In this document: positions 7,945 through 15,249 of the stretch, piece after piece
Layout of the letters: each line of letters opens with the position of its first letter
How positions within the stretch are numbered: the first letter of the stretch is position 1
Assembly: GCF_000189755.2 (NCBI RefSeq)
Contig: NZ_KI912183.1
Coordinates: 1,614,257-1,678,256, forward strand
Origin: Desulfotomaculum nigrificans DSM 574
GTDB lineage: Bacteria > Bacillota > Desulfotomaculia > Desulfotomaculales > Desulfotomaculaceae
Direction: 5' to 3'
DNA length: 64,000 nt
Made by a program: the position numbers and the translations under genes
Notes under the pieces: generated by a model
Database searches by the model: none
Told to the model about the DNA's origin: nothing
Seen by the model: the letters and a program-made list of their open reading frames with translations, nothing else

Positions 7945-8358
7945 ATGGAAGAATTATTAAAACAAATTCTTCAAACACAAAATCAAATGATTAAAACACA
8001 AAACCAAATGATTGAAACACAAAACCAAATCCTTAAAACTCTCCAACAACACGGTGAAAGACTTGATTCCCTCGAAAAAGGTCAACTCCGCTTAGAAACC
8101 CGCATCGAAACCGAAATTACCGATAGAATCCGTGGTCTTTATGACTTCCGAGAGGTTGTTAATGATAACTTTGCCAAAGCTAACGCCACACTGGAAGCCA
8201 TAACCGGCCGTATTGATGAATTAAAAGAAGAACTAATACTCAACCGCAGGGAGACTACCGAAAAACTTGACTCCCTTGACAGCAGCGTTATGTACTTAGC
8301 AACCAAGCTCACCCAGCACGACATGCAACTGTTTGACTTAAAACGGCGGGCTAAATAG
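7945..8358 (+). CDS. Coiled-coil protein with 21-bp tandem repeat
   Basis: The start is the ATG at 7945, seven bases after AGGAGAG that overlaps the upstream stop. The 137-residue protein opens with three tandem heptads (TQNQMIK, TQNQMIE, TQNQILK) encoded by a 21-bp DNA repeat at about 7973-8035, then continues as a long helical coiled coil (ERLDSLEKGQLRLETRIETE) to the end. No catalytic motif. The heptad number may vary by repeat slippage. Similar small coiled-coil proteins follow XRE regulators in clostridial mobile elements; function unknown. Confidence 0.75.
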   Translation: MEELLKQILQTQNQMIKTQNQMIETQNQILKTLQQHGERLDSLEKGQLRLETRIETEITDRIRGLYDFREVVNDNFAKANATLEAITGRIDELKEELILNRRETTEKLDSLDSSVMYLATKLTQHDMQLFDLKRRAK

Positions 8359-8377
8359 TTGGTATTGGAAAATGACA

Positions 8378-8404
8378 CCTCGGGCTAAAGCCCGATCTTT
8401 TTGA
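8378..8404 (+). terminator. Rho-independent terminator
   Basis: TCGGGCTAAAGCCCGA forms a 6-7 bp GC-rich hairpin followed by TCTTTTTGATT, 20 bases after the coiled-coil gene. Confidence 0.75.
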
Positions 8405-8414
8405 TTATAATATT

Positions 8415-8468
8415 GACAGATATTTACATGGTTTTTGTTACTGCCATGATAAGATATAGTTAAGATTG
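8415..8468. repeat. 54-bp dispersed repeat, copy 2
   Basis: Second copy of the element at 7236-7289 in the same orientation, here 45 bp downstream of the minus-strand XRE gene ending at 8514. Conserved blocks are the first 14 bases (GACAGATATTTACA) and GATAAGATAT or GTAAGATAT in the second half. Confidence 0.7.
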
Positions 8469-8513
8469 CTAATTGATTTTAGTTGTTCTGTTCGAGCCTA
8501 CAATCTTCAATTT

Positions 8514-8744
8514 TTATCTGGTGCATGCTTGTTCAGGACACTCATCGTGTCTTTTGGGTTTAAAAAAAATTTCTTCTACAGTGGTTTCTAGTATTTCTGC
8601 AATTTTTTGAGCGAGTTCAAGGCTAGGATTTCTTTTACCTTGTTCGATCTTTACATAGAAACTTAAAGAAATATTTAATTTATCTGCCATAACTTTTTGA
8701 GTAAACCTTTTCGCTTTTCTTTTATTAATTAAAGACTTTCTCAT
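8514..8744 (-). CDS. XRE-family repressor
   Basis: A 76-residue single-domain regulator: INKRKAKRFTQKVMADKLN, then ISLSFYVKIEQGKRNPSLE as recognition and following helices, with a short Cys-containing tail. The ATG at 8744 follows AGGAGGT. Its own upstream region holds GACAC-N5-GTGTC operators shared with the divergent gene at 8902, and one more such site lies inside its 3' end. This is the second of two divergent XRE switches within 2 kb. Confidence 0.88.
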   Translation of the reverse strand: MRKSLINKRKAKRFTQKVMADKLNISLSFYVKIEQGKRNPSLELAQKIAEILETTVEEIFFKPKRHDECPEQACTR

Positions 8745-8877
8745 CCTGTACCTCCTGCGACACTTGTCGTGTCCTTGTTGTGATTATTATATGACACCTG
8801 CTGTGTCACGTCAAGTATATTGAAGAAAAAATTTTACTAAGTGTGACTTTATGTTTTTATGTGACACATTATGTGTT
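8537..8877. promoter_or_regulatory. Four GACAC-N5-GTGTC operator sites
   Basis: Sites are at 8537-8551 (GACAC-TCATC-GTGTC), 8759-8773 (GACAC-TTGTC-GTGTC), 8793-8807 (GACAC-CTGCT-GTGTC) and 8863-8877 (GACAC-ATTAT-GTGTT, one mismatch). Three lie between divergent XRE genes and one lies inside the 3' end of the left gene. The first three are perfect 5-bp inverted repeats with the same 5-bp spacer, so they are very unlikely to be chance. The internal site could serve DNA looping. Confidence 0.82.
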
Positions 8878-8901
8878 ATATTGACTTAAGAGGTGCTAAA
8901 T

Positions 8902-9303
8902 ATGACTTTTGCTGACCGTCTAAAGCATTTAAGAGAAAAACATAAACCTAAGATATACCAGAAAGAGTTAGCTGATGCCATTGGTGTTTCTCGACAAGCT
9001 ATCACCATGTGGGAAACAGGACAGCGGATACCCGACACAGTAACTCTTAAAAAACTTGCCGATTTCTTCGGAGTTTCAACAGACTACCTTCTTGGCCGCA
9101 CCGATATTCCCAACAATGTTAACGACGAACCCACTCCACAGGAGCTTGAAAAAGTTCTCCGAGAGGCCAATATAGCTTTCGATGGAGCCCCACTGGATGA
9201 AGAAGATAAGGAAGATGTAATAGAGTTTGTTAAAGTTGCCCTCCGGGCACTCAAGAAAAGAAAACGGGAAAAAGCACAAGAAAAAGCTACTGATCATCAG
9301 TAG
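8902..9303 (+). CDS. XRE-family transcriptional regulator with C-terminal extension
   Basis: A 133-residue protein with an N-terminal helix-turn-helix (YQKELADAIGVSRQAITMWE, then TGQRIPD) ending in GVSTDYLLGRTD, typical of clostridial element repressors, and a charged helical tail ending in a Lys-rich segment. I chose the ATG at 8902, eight bases after GAGGTG; an in-frame GTG at 8893 lies within the ribosome site. It is divergent from the XRE gene at 8744 and upstream of an ImmA/IrrE peptidase, the classic ImmR-ImmA arrangement in which the peptidase cleaves the repressor. Confidence 0.88.
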   Translation: MTFADRLKHLREKHKPKIYQKELADAIGVSRQAITMWETGQRIPDTVTLKKLADFFGVSTDYLLGRTDIPNNVNDEPTPQELEKVLREANIAFDGAPLDEEDKEDVIEFVKVALRALKKRKREKAQEKATDHQ

Positions 9304-9310
9304 CTTTTTG
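9281..9310. terminator. Bidirectional-looking terminator overlapping the XRE stop
   Basis: AAAAAGCTACTGA-TCA-TCAGTAGCTTTTT is a perfect 13-bp hairpin with a T tract. It includes the stop codon of the XRE gene and would reduce read-through into the peptidase gene. Confidence 0.7.
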
Positions 9311-9348
9311 ACATTTTAAGGTATTTCGACATAATTCGGGGTGATTCG

Positions 9349-9801
9349 ATGCACTGGATTAAGAGGGAGGTCAGAAACCTGCAAGAGCAGTATCATACCT
9401 CCGATCCTTTTGAGCTTGCTGATTATCTTGAATACATCCTCGTCCCATTCCCATTTAGAAAAATTAGAGGTATGTTGCTGGTGTTTGAAGGAACAACCTT
9501 TATCGGGTACAATAACACACTGCCATACCGGGAACAAAAACTTGTGATCTACCATGAAATAGCCCACCGACGTCTGCATCCGTCCCTTAACTATTTTATG
9601 GTTTTAGAGAATTTACGGTCTATTTGTATAAGTAAGTATGAACGTCAAGTAGACAGGTTTATGGCAGAGCTTTTGTTATGTGAACAAAAGCCCGAGCCCG
9701 GTGAATCAATATATGAATTTGCCAGGCGCTATGACGTTCCTGTAAAACTTGTTGAGACTCTAGTGCCATACTGGCTCACAAAAAACAGACATTATAGGTG
9801 A
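9349..9801 (+). CDS. ImmA/IrrE family metallo-endopeptidase
   Basis: A 150-residue protein with the zinc-protease motif VIYHEIAHRRLHP (HExxH) near residue 68 and a downstream ERQVDRFMAELLL helix that would supply the third ligand. The size and order after a Cro/CI regulator match ImmA, which degrades the ImmR repressor of integrative elements on DNA damage or quorum signals. The ATG at 9349 follows GGGGTGATTCG. The TGA stop overlaps the ATG of a small frame interrupted by IS21. Confidence 0.88.
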   Translation: MHWIKREVRNLQEQYHTSDPFELADYLEYILVPFPFRKIRGMLLVFEGTTFIGYNNTLPYREQKLVIYHEIAHRRLHPSLNYFMVLENLRSICISKYERQVDRFMAELLLCEQKPEPGESIYEFARRYDVPVKLVETLVPYWLTKNRHYR

Positions 9802-9842
9802 TGAAATTGGGCAAATATTATCCTTTAGTCGCCGTATGTATT
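9801..9842 (+). pseudogene. Start of a gene interrupted by IS21
   Basis: An ATG at 9801 overlaps the peptidase stop (TGATG) and encodes MKLGKYYPLVAVCI before the insertion sequence begins at about 9843. The continuation beyond the element (12483 onward) does not give an obvious in-frame partner, so the remainder may have been lost. Confidence 0.35.
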
Positions 9843-10015
9843 TGTCAACTCAAAATTCCCCCATGTGGCTATTAAAAATTCCCCCACTTAACAACAAGAG
9901 TTATGCTTTCATTGAATTATCCACAGTTTTTTACGTTATCTCATTAATCGTGACAATGCAAAGCATGATCGTGTCAATTTGAATACAGTATACACGAGGG
10001 GTTCTGCCTAATAAA

Positions 10016-10795
10016 TTAGGCCAATTGCTGCTTCTGCAACCACTCCTTTGTTTCTTTCATTCGATAGGAATTCCCATTCATATTAATTATGTATGATTGA
10101 TGTGTTAAACGGTCAATCATAGCTGCAGTCATAACCGGATCCTGGAATATTTCCCCCCATCGCTCAAAAGAAAGGTTTGTAGTGATAATAGTGGATTTTC
10201 TCCCGGCCCGAAGTGACAGGTGGGTAAACAACAGCTCAGAACCTTCTTTGTCGAAGGAGATGTAGCCCATCTCGTCCGCGATAACCAGGTCATATTTCTC
10301 GAATCTGTTTTGGAAGGTGCGTAATGTCTGTTCTGCTCTGCATTCCTTGATCCGGCTAATTAGTAGGGGAACTGTTGTAAACCATACTTTGTAGCCCTCC
10401 AGGCAGGCTTTGATGCCAAGTCCTATGGCAACATGGGTTTTACCGGTGCCGGGACTACCTGCTAATATTACGTTCCGCCCTTCCCTAAGGAAATCCAACG
10501 TCTTAAGTATCTTCAGTTTCTTCTGTGCGTCCTCCGGTAGATCCTTAATTGATAAGTCCTCCAAATATTTCTTATGGGTAAATTGGGCCAGGCGAATACG
10601 GTTGTACCGTGAGGCCTCCCGCCTTGCATCACACTCCTTTTGCAGCAGTTGTGCCAGAAATTCTTCATAACAGGCATCACGCTGACAGGCTTCTTGAACA
10701 TATTCCTCAAGGTATTTGCGAATAGCAGGTAGTTTTAATTCTTTGCTGTATTCTATTATGGCTTCTTTCCACTCTTTACGGGTCGCAGCACTCAC
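10016..10795 (-). CDS. istB: IS21 helper ATPase IstB
   Basis: A 259-residue DnaA/AAA-type ATPase with Walker A GSPGTGKTH and Walker B VIADEMGY, followed by a sensor region (STIITTNLSFERWGEIF). IstB assembles with the IstA transposase on target DNA in IS21 transposition. The GTG start overlaps the istA stop by four bases (GTGA), giving translational coupling. Full length, with no frame disruption, so the element may be active. Confidence 0.93.
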   Translation of the reverse strand: MSAATRKEWKEAIIEYSKELKLPAIRKYLEEYVQEACQRDACYEEFLAQLLQKECDARREASRYNRIRLAQFTHKKYLEDLSIKDLPEDAQKKLKILKTLDFLREGRNVILAGSPGTGKTHVAIGLGIKACLEGYKVWFTTVPLLISRIKECRAEQTLRTFQNRFEKYDLVIADEMGYISFDKEGSELLFTHLSLRAGRKSTIITTNLSFERWGEIFQDPVMTAAMIDRLTHQSYIINMNGNSYRMKETKEWLQKQQLA

Positions 10796-12381
10796 GCAAT
10801 GGCCTCCTTGGGTGCTAAGTTTTGGGTATTAAACAATTTATCGTACATTTTTAAATGTTGTATAGCTTGGTCAGTTATATCCTGTGCGACCTGTGAAATG
10901 ATTGCAATCTCCGGGGTATTTTCCCGGCGTTTAGCGCACAATGCTTTAATTTTATCCGTAGTTACATGGCTTGGGTGGATCTTACACAGTTCAGTTATAC
11001 TTTTCTCTACATCCGAAAGTGATGTCCCGTCCTTTATATATTGCATTAGCTCTATAAATTCTTTCTCTTTCTTGGTATAATAGGTTTCAAAGATTTGTTT
11101 AATTTTTTGGTCTGCCTGCTGCAAAGCCATACTACCGGCTAATGCACCAGGTTTTTTCTTTAATGTCTCCAGGTAGTGACTAAGTTCCAATCGCCACTCA
11201 TGGCAGCCGGTAAGCCTGGCATGTTCAGCAATTTTTGCATCTTTGTAGAAGCAGCAGATTCGGCTGGAGTAGATTTTAACCATGACAAGTTCACCAACTA
11301 AATGATCAGGAACTGAGTAATGGTTTTGGTCTACCACAATGGTGGCATACTTGTCCACACGGGCATTTACTACACGGGCTGAATCAAACATTGGGGGTAA
11401 GGTTAACAGGTTGGCACGTTCCTGCTCTAAACAAGCCAGTGCTGACTGTCCATCACGGGTATCTTGGGGCTTAGCATTTAGTTTATTACATATCTTTAAC
11501 AGGTAATTATTGGCCTCGTCCAAGCTCTCGAATGTATCCTTGAATGCAAAGGCTTTACGGCGGATCACATCTACGCTACGCTCAACATGACCTTTTTCAT
11601 TACCCCTACGGACATTGCAAAACCGGTAACGAAAGCCATAGTAGATGGATAATTGTAACAATCCTTCAGTGGGCTCTTTTTCTGTGCCAACAAATCGTTT
11701 AACAGCCACCTTCATGTTGTCATACACTAGGGTCTGGTATACCCCACCTACTTCTTGAAAGAACCGGGCATGTGCCTCCTGAAAACATTCAGTTTTCTGT
11801 TTAGTAAACAAATATGCATATCGGTAATTACCATAGGCAGATGTAAATGCAGCCATTTGAAGTATCTGGAGCTTTCCGCCAATTGTCAGTTTTACTTCTC
11901 CCCAGTCGAACTCGCAGACATCACCCGGTATGTAAGACTCTTTAATAAAGGCTTCTTTGGCTTTCTGTTCCAGCGATCGTACAATTCGTTTAACGCTGCT
12001 ATAGCTGATGTCTATATTGTCTTCCACTAGGGCTTCATAAATATCAATTATTTTTTTAACTTGTTTATGTTGGCCATTCCTCCGTTTCTGTTCATTTTCA
12101 TCCAAATGTTTTTTTATTAGGCTTTGAATATCTTCAGTAACTTTCCGCTTGGGCCTGTTTCCTACGGTATACTTGGGGGGTTCTACAATTTCCTGAATTA
12201 GTTCCCCGGGATCTACTAGGCCAGAGGATTGTTCCAACTCCTTTCGCTTTTCTTCGTATTTATTGATGTATCTGCGGACCGTTTTTCGATCCACACCCAA
12301 CAATCTGGCAATTTCCCGCTGGGACTTTCCCTCCCGGTAATACATGATGAGTATATTTTGTTTTTGAATCAACTTGATCAT
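10792..12381 (-). CDS. istA: IS21 transposase IstA
   Basis: A 529-residue transposase with an N-terminal helix-turn-helix (KSQREIARLLGVDRKTVRRY), an integrase/RNase H core (residues about 150-290: DVCEFDWGEVKL with the first Asp, LVYDNMKVAV with the second, and EKGHVERSV with the Glu), and a C-terminal IS-end-binding part. Complete and followed directly by istB. Catalyses strand transfer of the IS21 element that interrupts the frame after the ImmA gene. Confidence 0.93.
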   Translation of the reverse strand: MIKLIQKQNILIMYYREGKSQREIARLLGVDRKTVRRYINKYEEKRKELEQSSGLVDPGELIQEIVEPPKYTVGNRPKRKVTEDIQSLIKKHLDENEQKRRNGQHKQVKKIIDIYEALVEDNIDISYSSVKRIVRSLEQKAKEAFIKESYIPGDVCEFDWGEVKLTIGGKLQILQMAAFTSAYGNYRYAYLFTKQKTECFQEAHARFFQEVGGVYQTLVYDNMKVAVKRFVGTEKEPTEGLLQLSIYYGFRYRFCNVRRGNEKGHVERSVDVIRRKAFAFKDTFESLDEANNYLLKICNKLNAKPQDTRDGQSALACLEQERANLLTLPPMFDSARVVNARVDKYATIVVDQNHYSVPDHLVGELVMVKIYSSRICCFYKDAKIAEHARLTGCHEWRLELSHYLETLKKKPGALAGSMALQQADQKIKQIFETYYTKKEKEFIELMQYIKDGTSLSDVEKSITELCKIHPSHVTTDKIKALCAKRRENTPEIAIISQVAQDITDQAIQHLKMYDKLFNTQNLAPKEAIA

Positions 12382-12482
12382 CTCTCCCGGCTCCTCACAT
12401 AGCTGTAATTTTGCTCTATGAGGATTATCGGCTAAGGTGGGGGTTTTTTCAATAACCTTTGTGGTGTACTTTTAAATTACCA

Positions 12483-12558
12483 TAAACAGCCGTAAAAACT
12501 CTAGGCGGTAGCTGCCTGGATGAACCGAGAAGCCTCACGTTTCAACGTGGTGTTGTTA
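12483..12558. other. Structured remnant, possibly an IS200/IS605-type right end
   Basis: AGGCGGTAGCTGCCT and GCCTCACGTTTCAACGTGGTG fold into two adjacent hairpins directly outside the IS21 end. Such paired hairpins occur at right ends of tnpB-bearing elements, but no tnpB is present here. Low confidence. Confidence 0.25.
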
Positions 12559-12921
12559 CTTAATTGGATGTCCTACACCCCGGGCTAATTGATAGATGAT
12601 AAGTTGATTTAAACTTACATTTTCAGCTTTAGCCCTTTCGGATAATGCTTTGTGTAAGGATTTTGGCATTCTTAATCTTAATTGACCAGAGAAATCATCG
12701 GTTGTTGGTTCTGGTATATCCCTGCCCAGCTTTAAACAAGTTTCAATCCAACATTTTTTTGCATCATTAATATTAGTTATGGCTTCTTCTACAGTTTCAC
12801 CGTCAGACATACACCCAGGAAGAAGAGGAATTTCTGCGAACCAACCACCGCCTTCTTCTTCAGTAAGCTGTCTTATTTTTATCTCATAATTTAAATTCAT
12901 ATAATATTTCAAGTCCTTCAA
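12556..12921 (-). CDS. hicB: HicB-type antitoxin
   Basis: A 121-residue HicB: an N-terminal partial RNase H-like fold (MKDLKYYMNLNYEIKI, WFAEIPLLPGCMSDGETVEE), then a linker and a C-terminal ribbon-helix-helix DNA-binding segment (LRLRMPKSLHKALSERAKAE). It neutralises HicA and represses the operon. The start is probably the TTG at 12921, since HicB proteins usually begin MKDLKYY and the SD-like GAGGGGAAG lies in the end of hicA; the ATG at 12900 is the alternative. It follows hicA by six bases. Toxin-antitoxin pairs often stabilise integrative elements. Confidence 0.9.
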   Translation of the reverse strand: MKDLKYYMNLNYEIKIRQLTEEEGGGWFAEIPLLPGCMSDGETVEEAITNINDAKKCWIETCLKLGRDIPEPTTDDFSGQLRLRMPKSLHKALSERAKAENVSLNQLIIYQLARGVGHPIK

Positions 12922-12927
12922 TTTAAC

Positions 12928-13176
12928 TCACTTCCCCTCTTTAATTTTTTCTATCGCCGCAATCGCTTTCTTAACGTAAATTGCTTTTATGGGCCTGGCG
13001 TATGGTATAGTAAGAATATCAGGTAATTCAGGGTGGTAGTAGTTATAATGACTGGAGCCTCCACTTGGTTGTCTACAAACGAAGCCATACTGTTTAAGAA
13101 ATCTATCTAAAGTCTCAAATTTAACGTTTTTGGGGTTATTCACAATTTGAGCATATAACTTGCTGATTTTAGACAA
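12928..13176 (-). CDS. hicA: HicA-type mRNA interferase toxin
   Basis: The C-terminal 82 residues of a longer open frame match HicA: SKLYAQIVNNPKNVKFETLD, then RQPSGGSSHYNYYHP with the catalytic His, and IKAIYVKKAIAAIEK at the end. I place the start at a TTG at 13176, seven bases after AGGTGGTGA, which gives the usual family length; the upstream part of the frame overlaps the integrase and is not expected to be translated. HicA is a double-stranded-RNA-binding-fold ribonuclease that cleaves mRNA. It forms a unit with hicB. Confidence 0.85.
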   Translation of the reverse strand: MSKISKLYAQIVNNPKNVKFETLDRFLKQYGFVCRQPSGGSSHYNYYHPELPDILTIPYARPIKAIYVKKAIAAIEKIKEGK

Positions 13177-13340
13177 GAAGAAATCACCACCTAAGTAAAT
13201 GGTATCATATATGGAACCATAATACAAATTATTTTTCAATATACAGTACATCTCCCGCATTAATTTTATCAACGTGCCGTGATCTACCTCTACCACCAAT
13301 ACCGCATCTTTAACAAGCCTGCTTAAACCGAGGTGAAAAC

Positions 13341-14900
13341 ATGGAACGCGTCCTAATGCATTTAAGAAAATCCAGAGCTGATTTAGAGGCTGAGGCCCGG
13401 GGAGAAGGAGAAACTCTTGCAAAACACCGTAACATTTTATTAAAACTTGCTAAAGAAAGAAACCTTAATATCGTAAAAATAAGAGAAGAAGTAGGAATTT
13501 CTGGGGAAAGCCTTATTCATAGACCGGAAATGCTTGAAACACTCAAAGAGGTTGAAGAAGGTTTATATGATGCTGTTCTTTGTATGGATATAGACCGGTT
13601 AGGCCGTGGCAACACAAAAGAACAAGGTATTATTTTAGAAGCCTTTAAAAACTCTAATACAAAAATAATAACTCCACTAAAAACTTACGATTTAAATAAT
13701 GAGTTTGATGAGGAATACGCGGAATTCGGAGCCTTCATGGCAAGGCGAGAATTCAAATTCATTACTCGTAGACTTCAAAGAGGTCGTGTAGCAACTGTTG
13801 AAGAAGGCAATTACATTGCCCCCCGCCCACCTTATGGCTACATTATTGAAAAAAATAACAAAGAACGGTACCTAATCCCTCACCCTGAGCAAGCCCCCAT
13901 TGTTAAAATGATTTTTGACTGGTACACCCACGATGATCCTAATGTTAGAATGGGTGCCAGCAAGATCGCGAATGAATTAAACAAGTTTTGCAAGTCTCCT
14001 ACCGGTATTGCTTGGAAGGGATCTACCGTTTTATCTATTCTTAAGAATGCAGTCTACGCCGGTCGCATCCAATGGAGGAAGAAAGAAGAGAAAAAATCTA
14101 TCACCCCCGGAAAAAAGAAAGATGTAAGAATGAGGCCAAAGGAACAGTGGATCGATGTCGAAGGAAAACATGAACCATTAGTATCCATGGAAACATACTT
14201 AAAAGCCCAGGAAATCTTAGAAAGGAAGTATCACGTTCCGTATCAAATCCAAAACGGCATTACTAACCCACTGGCCGGCCTGGTGAAGTGCGGCATATGT
14301 GGTTCGTCAATGGTATATCGTCCATACACACACCAAAGACACCCTCATCTTATATGCTATAACCGTTATTGTACTAACAAAAGCTCACGGTTCGAATACG
14401 TTGAATCAAAAATAATTCAAGGACTCCATCAGTTATTAGCCCAATATAAAGCGGACTGGTTTAAACACCAACGGCCAAAGGTGAATGATGATTCCGTTGA
14501 TTTAAGGCAAAAGGCTCTGCATCGTTTAGAAAAAGAGTTAAATGATTTATACAAACAAAAAGATAACCTTCATAATCTACTTGAAAAAGGTGTTTACAGC
14601 ATTGATACTTTTCTCGAAAGATCCAATATTTTAGCTGAACGGATAGACGATACAAAAAAAGCAATACATGACGCCGAGAAAGCTTTGGCCGAAGAAGTAC
14701 AAAGAAATAAAGTAAAAAAAGACATTATACCAACCGTTGAGAATGTGCTGGAACTTTATTATAAAACTCAAGATCCGGCAAAGAAAAATAACCTGCTTAA
14801 GTCTGTTTTAGATTATGCGGTCTACCGCAAAGAAAAGCACCAGCGAGATGATGATTTTACGCTGGTGCTATATCCTAAACTCCCACAGATAAACAGTTAA
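13341..14900 (+). CDS. Large serine recombinase (sigK-element recombinase, SpoIVCA-like)
   Basis: A 519-residue serine recombinase. The N-terminal resolvase domain has RVLMHLRKSRADLE with the nucleophilic Ser at residue 11 and the AVLCMDIDRLGRG motif; then comes a recombinase domain (APRPPYGYIIEK, WKGSTVLSILKNAVYAGRI), a zinc ribbon (KCGICGSSM and CYNRYC) and a Leu/Lys-rich coiled coil that in such enzymes controls directionality. The ATG at 13341 follows GAGGTG. The stop is two bases before the sigK fragment, the position expected for a recombinase that excises a skin-like element during sporulation. Confidence 0.9.
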   Translation: MERVLMHLRKSRADLEAEARGEGETLAKHRNILLKLAKERNLNIVKIREEVGISGESLIHRPEMLETLKEVEEGLYDAVLCMDIDRLGRGNTKEQGIILEAFKNSNTKIITPLKTYDLNNEFDEEYAEFGAFMARREFKFITRRLQRGRVATVEEGNYIAPRPPYGYIIEKNNKERYLIPHPEQAPIVKMIFDWYTHDDPNVRMGASKIANELNKFCKSPTGIAWKGSTVLSILKNAVYAGRIQWRKKEEKKSITPGKKKDVRMRPKEQWIDVEGKHEPLVSMETYLKAQEILERKYHVPYQIQNGITNPLAGLVKCGICGSSMVYRPYTHQRHPHLICYNRYCTNKSSRFEYVESKIIQGLHQLLAQYKADWFKHQRPKVNDDSVDLRQKALHRLEKELNDLYKQKDNLHNLLEKGVYSIDTFLERSNILAERIDDTKKAIHDAEKALAEEVQRNKVKKDIIPTVENVLELYYKTQDPAKKNNLLKSVLDYAVYRKEKHQRDDDFTLVLYPKLPQINS

Positions 14901-14901
14901 T

Positions 14902-15186
14902 GGTAATGAAATAAGTTTGATAGATATTTTGGGTACCGACCCGGAAGTGGTGGCGGACATGGTGGAAAATGCCTTTGAGAAGAACCGCTTGCTGGAAAAG
15001 GTACACAAGTTAAGCCGCCGGGAGAAAAAGGTACTGGAGATGCGCTTTGGTCTGGGAACCAGTGCCCGTAAAACACAGCGTGAAATTGCCCGGGCCTTGG
15101 GTATCTCTCGCTCTTACGTTTCTCGCATTGAAAAAAGGGCACTGAACAAACTAACCAAGGATTTTAATGTTGAAGGCTGCCAGTGA
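14902..15186 (+). CDS. sigK: 3' half of sigma-K gene (split sigK, SpoIIIC-like)
   Basis: Reading in frame from 14902 gives GNEISLIDILGTDPE and then a complete sigma region 4 (LSRREKKVLEMRFGLG, TQREIARALGISRSYVSRIE, KRALNKLTKDF). This matches the second part of sporulation sigma factor K, beginning exactly at the GNEISLID segment where the Bacillus subtilis gene is split. There is no sigma region 2 anywhere in the window, and the only starts in this frame are internal, such as the TTG at 14917. The fragment therefore becomes functional only after excision of the left-hand element in the mother cell. SigE is the closest alternative but has a different region 4 sequence. Confidence 0.85.
   Translation, partial: GNEISLIDILGTDPEVVADMVENAFEKNRLLEKVHKLSRREKKVLEMRFGLGTSARKTQREIARALGISRSYVSRIEKRALNKLTKDFNVEGCQ
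14905..14909 (+). other. Candidate attachment core AATGA of the sigK element
   Basis: AATGA lies within the Gly-Asn-Glu codons of the sigK fragment, five bases after the recombinase stop. From memory of the B. subtilis skin element, recombination occurs at an AATGA pentamer in the same codons. The partner site would be at the end of the 5' sigK half, outside the window. Confidence 0.6.
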
Positions 15187-15201
15187 TAGCAGCCTTTTTT
15201 A
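15170..15201 (+). terminator. Terminator of sigK
   Basis: GGCTGC-CAGTGATA-GCAGCC followed by TTTTTT, overlapping the sigK stop codon. Confidence 0.85.
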
Positions 15202-15249
15202 GACTTTAAATCTACCGCTATGAATAGTTATCGAGTATGAGGGGGGTAA

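Larger units (their letters stand above)
9843..12482 (-). mobile_element. IS21-family insertion sequence
   Basis: The istA-istB pair lies between imperfect terminal inverted repeats. The left end starts TGTCAACTCAAAATTCCCCC, and the right end, read on the minus strand, starts TGGTAATTTAAAAGTACACC. Each end has an inner repeat, GGCTATTAAAAATTCCCCCA on the left and GGTTATTGAAAAAACCCCCA on the right. No convincing target duplication is visible. The ends are placed by these repeats and may be off by a few bases. Confidence 0.8.

Noticed and set aside
9843-12482. Target-site duplication of the IS21 element
   Set aside because: I compared the flanks (GTATGTATT and TAAACAGCC) and saw no matching direct repeat.
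13177-13422. Upstream half of the long minus-strand frame containing HicA
   Set aside because: It overlaps the start of the serine recombinase, has no ribosome site and no family resemblance; HicA starts at the TTG at 13176.
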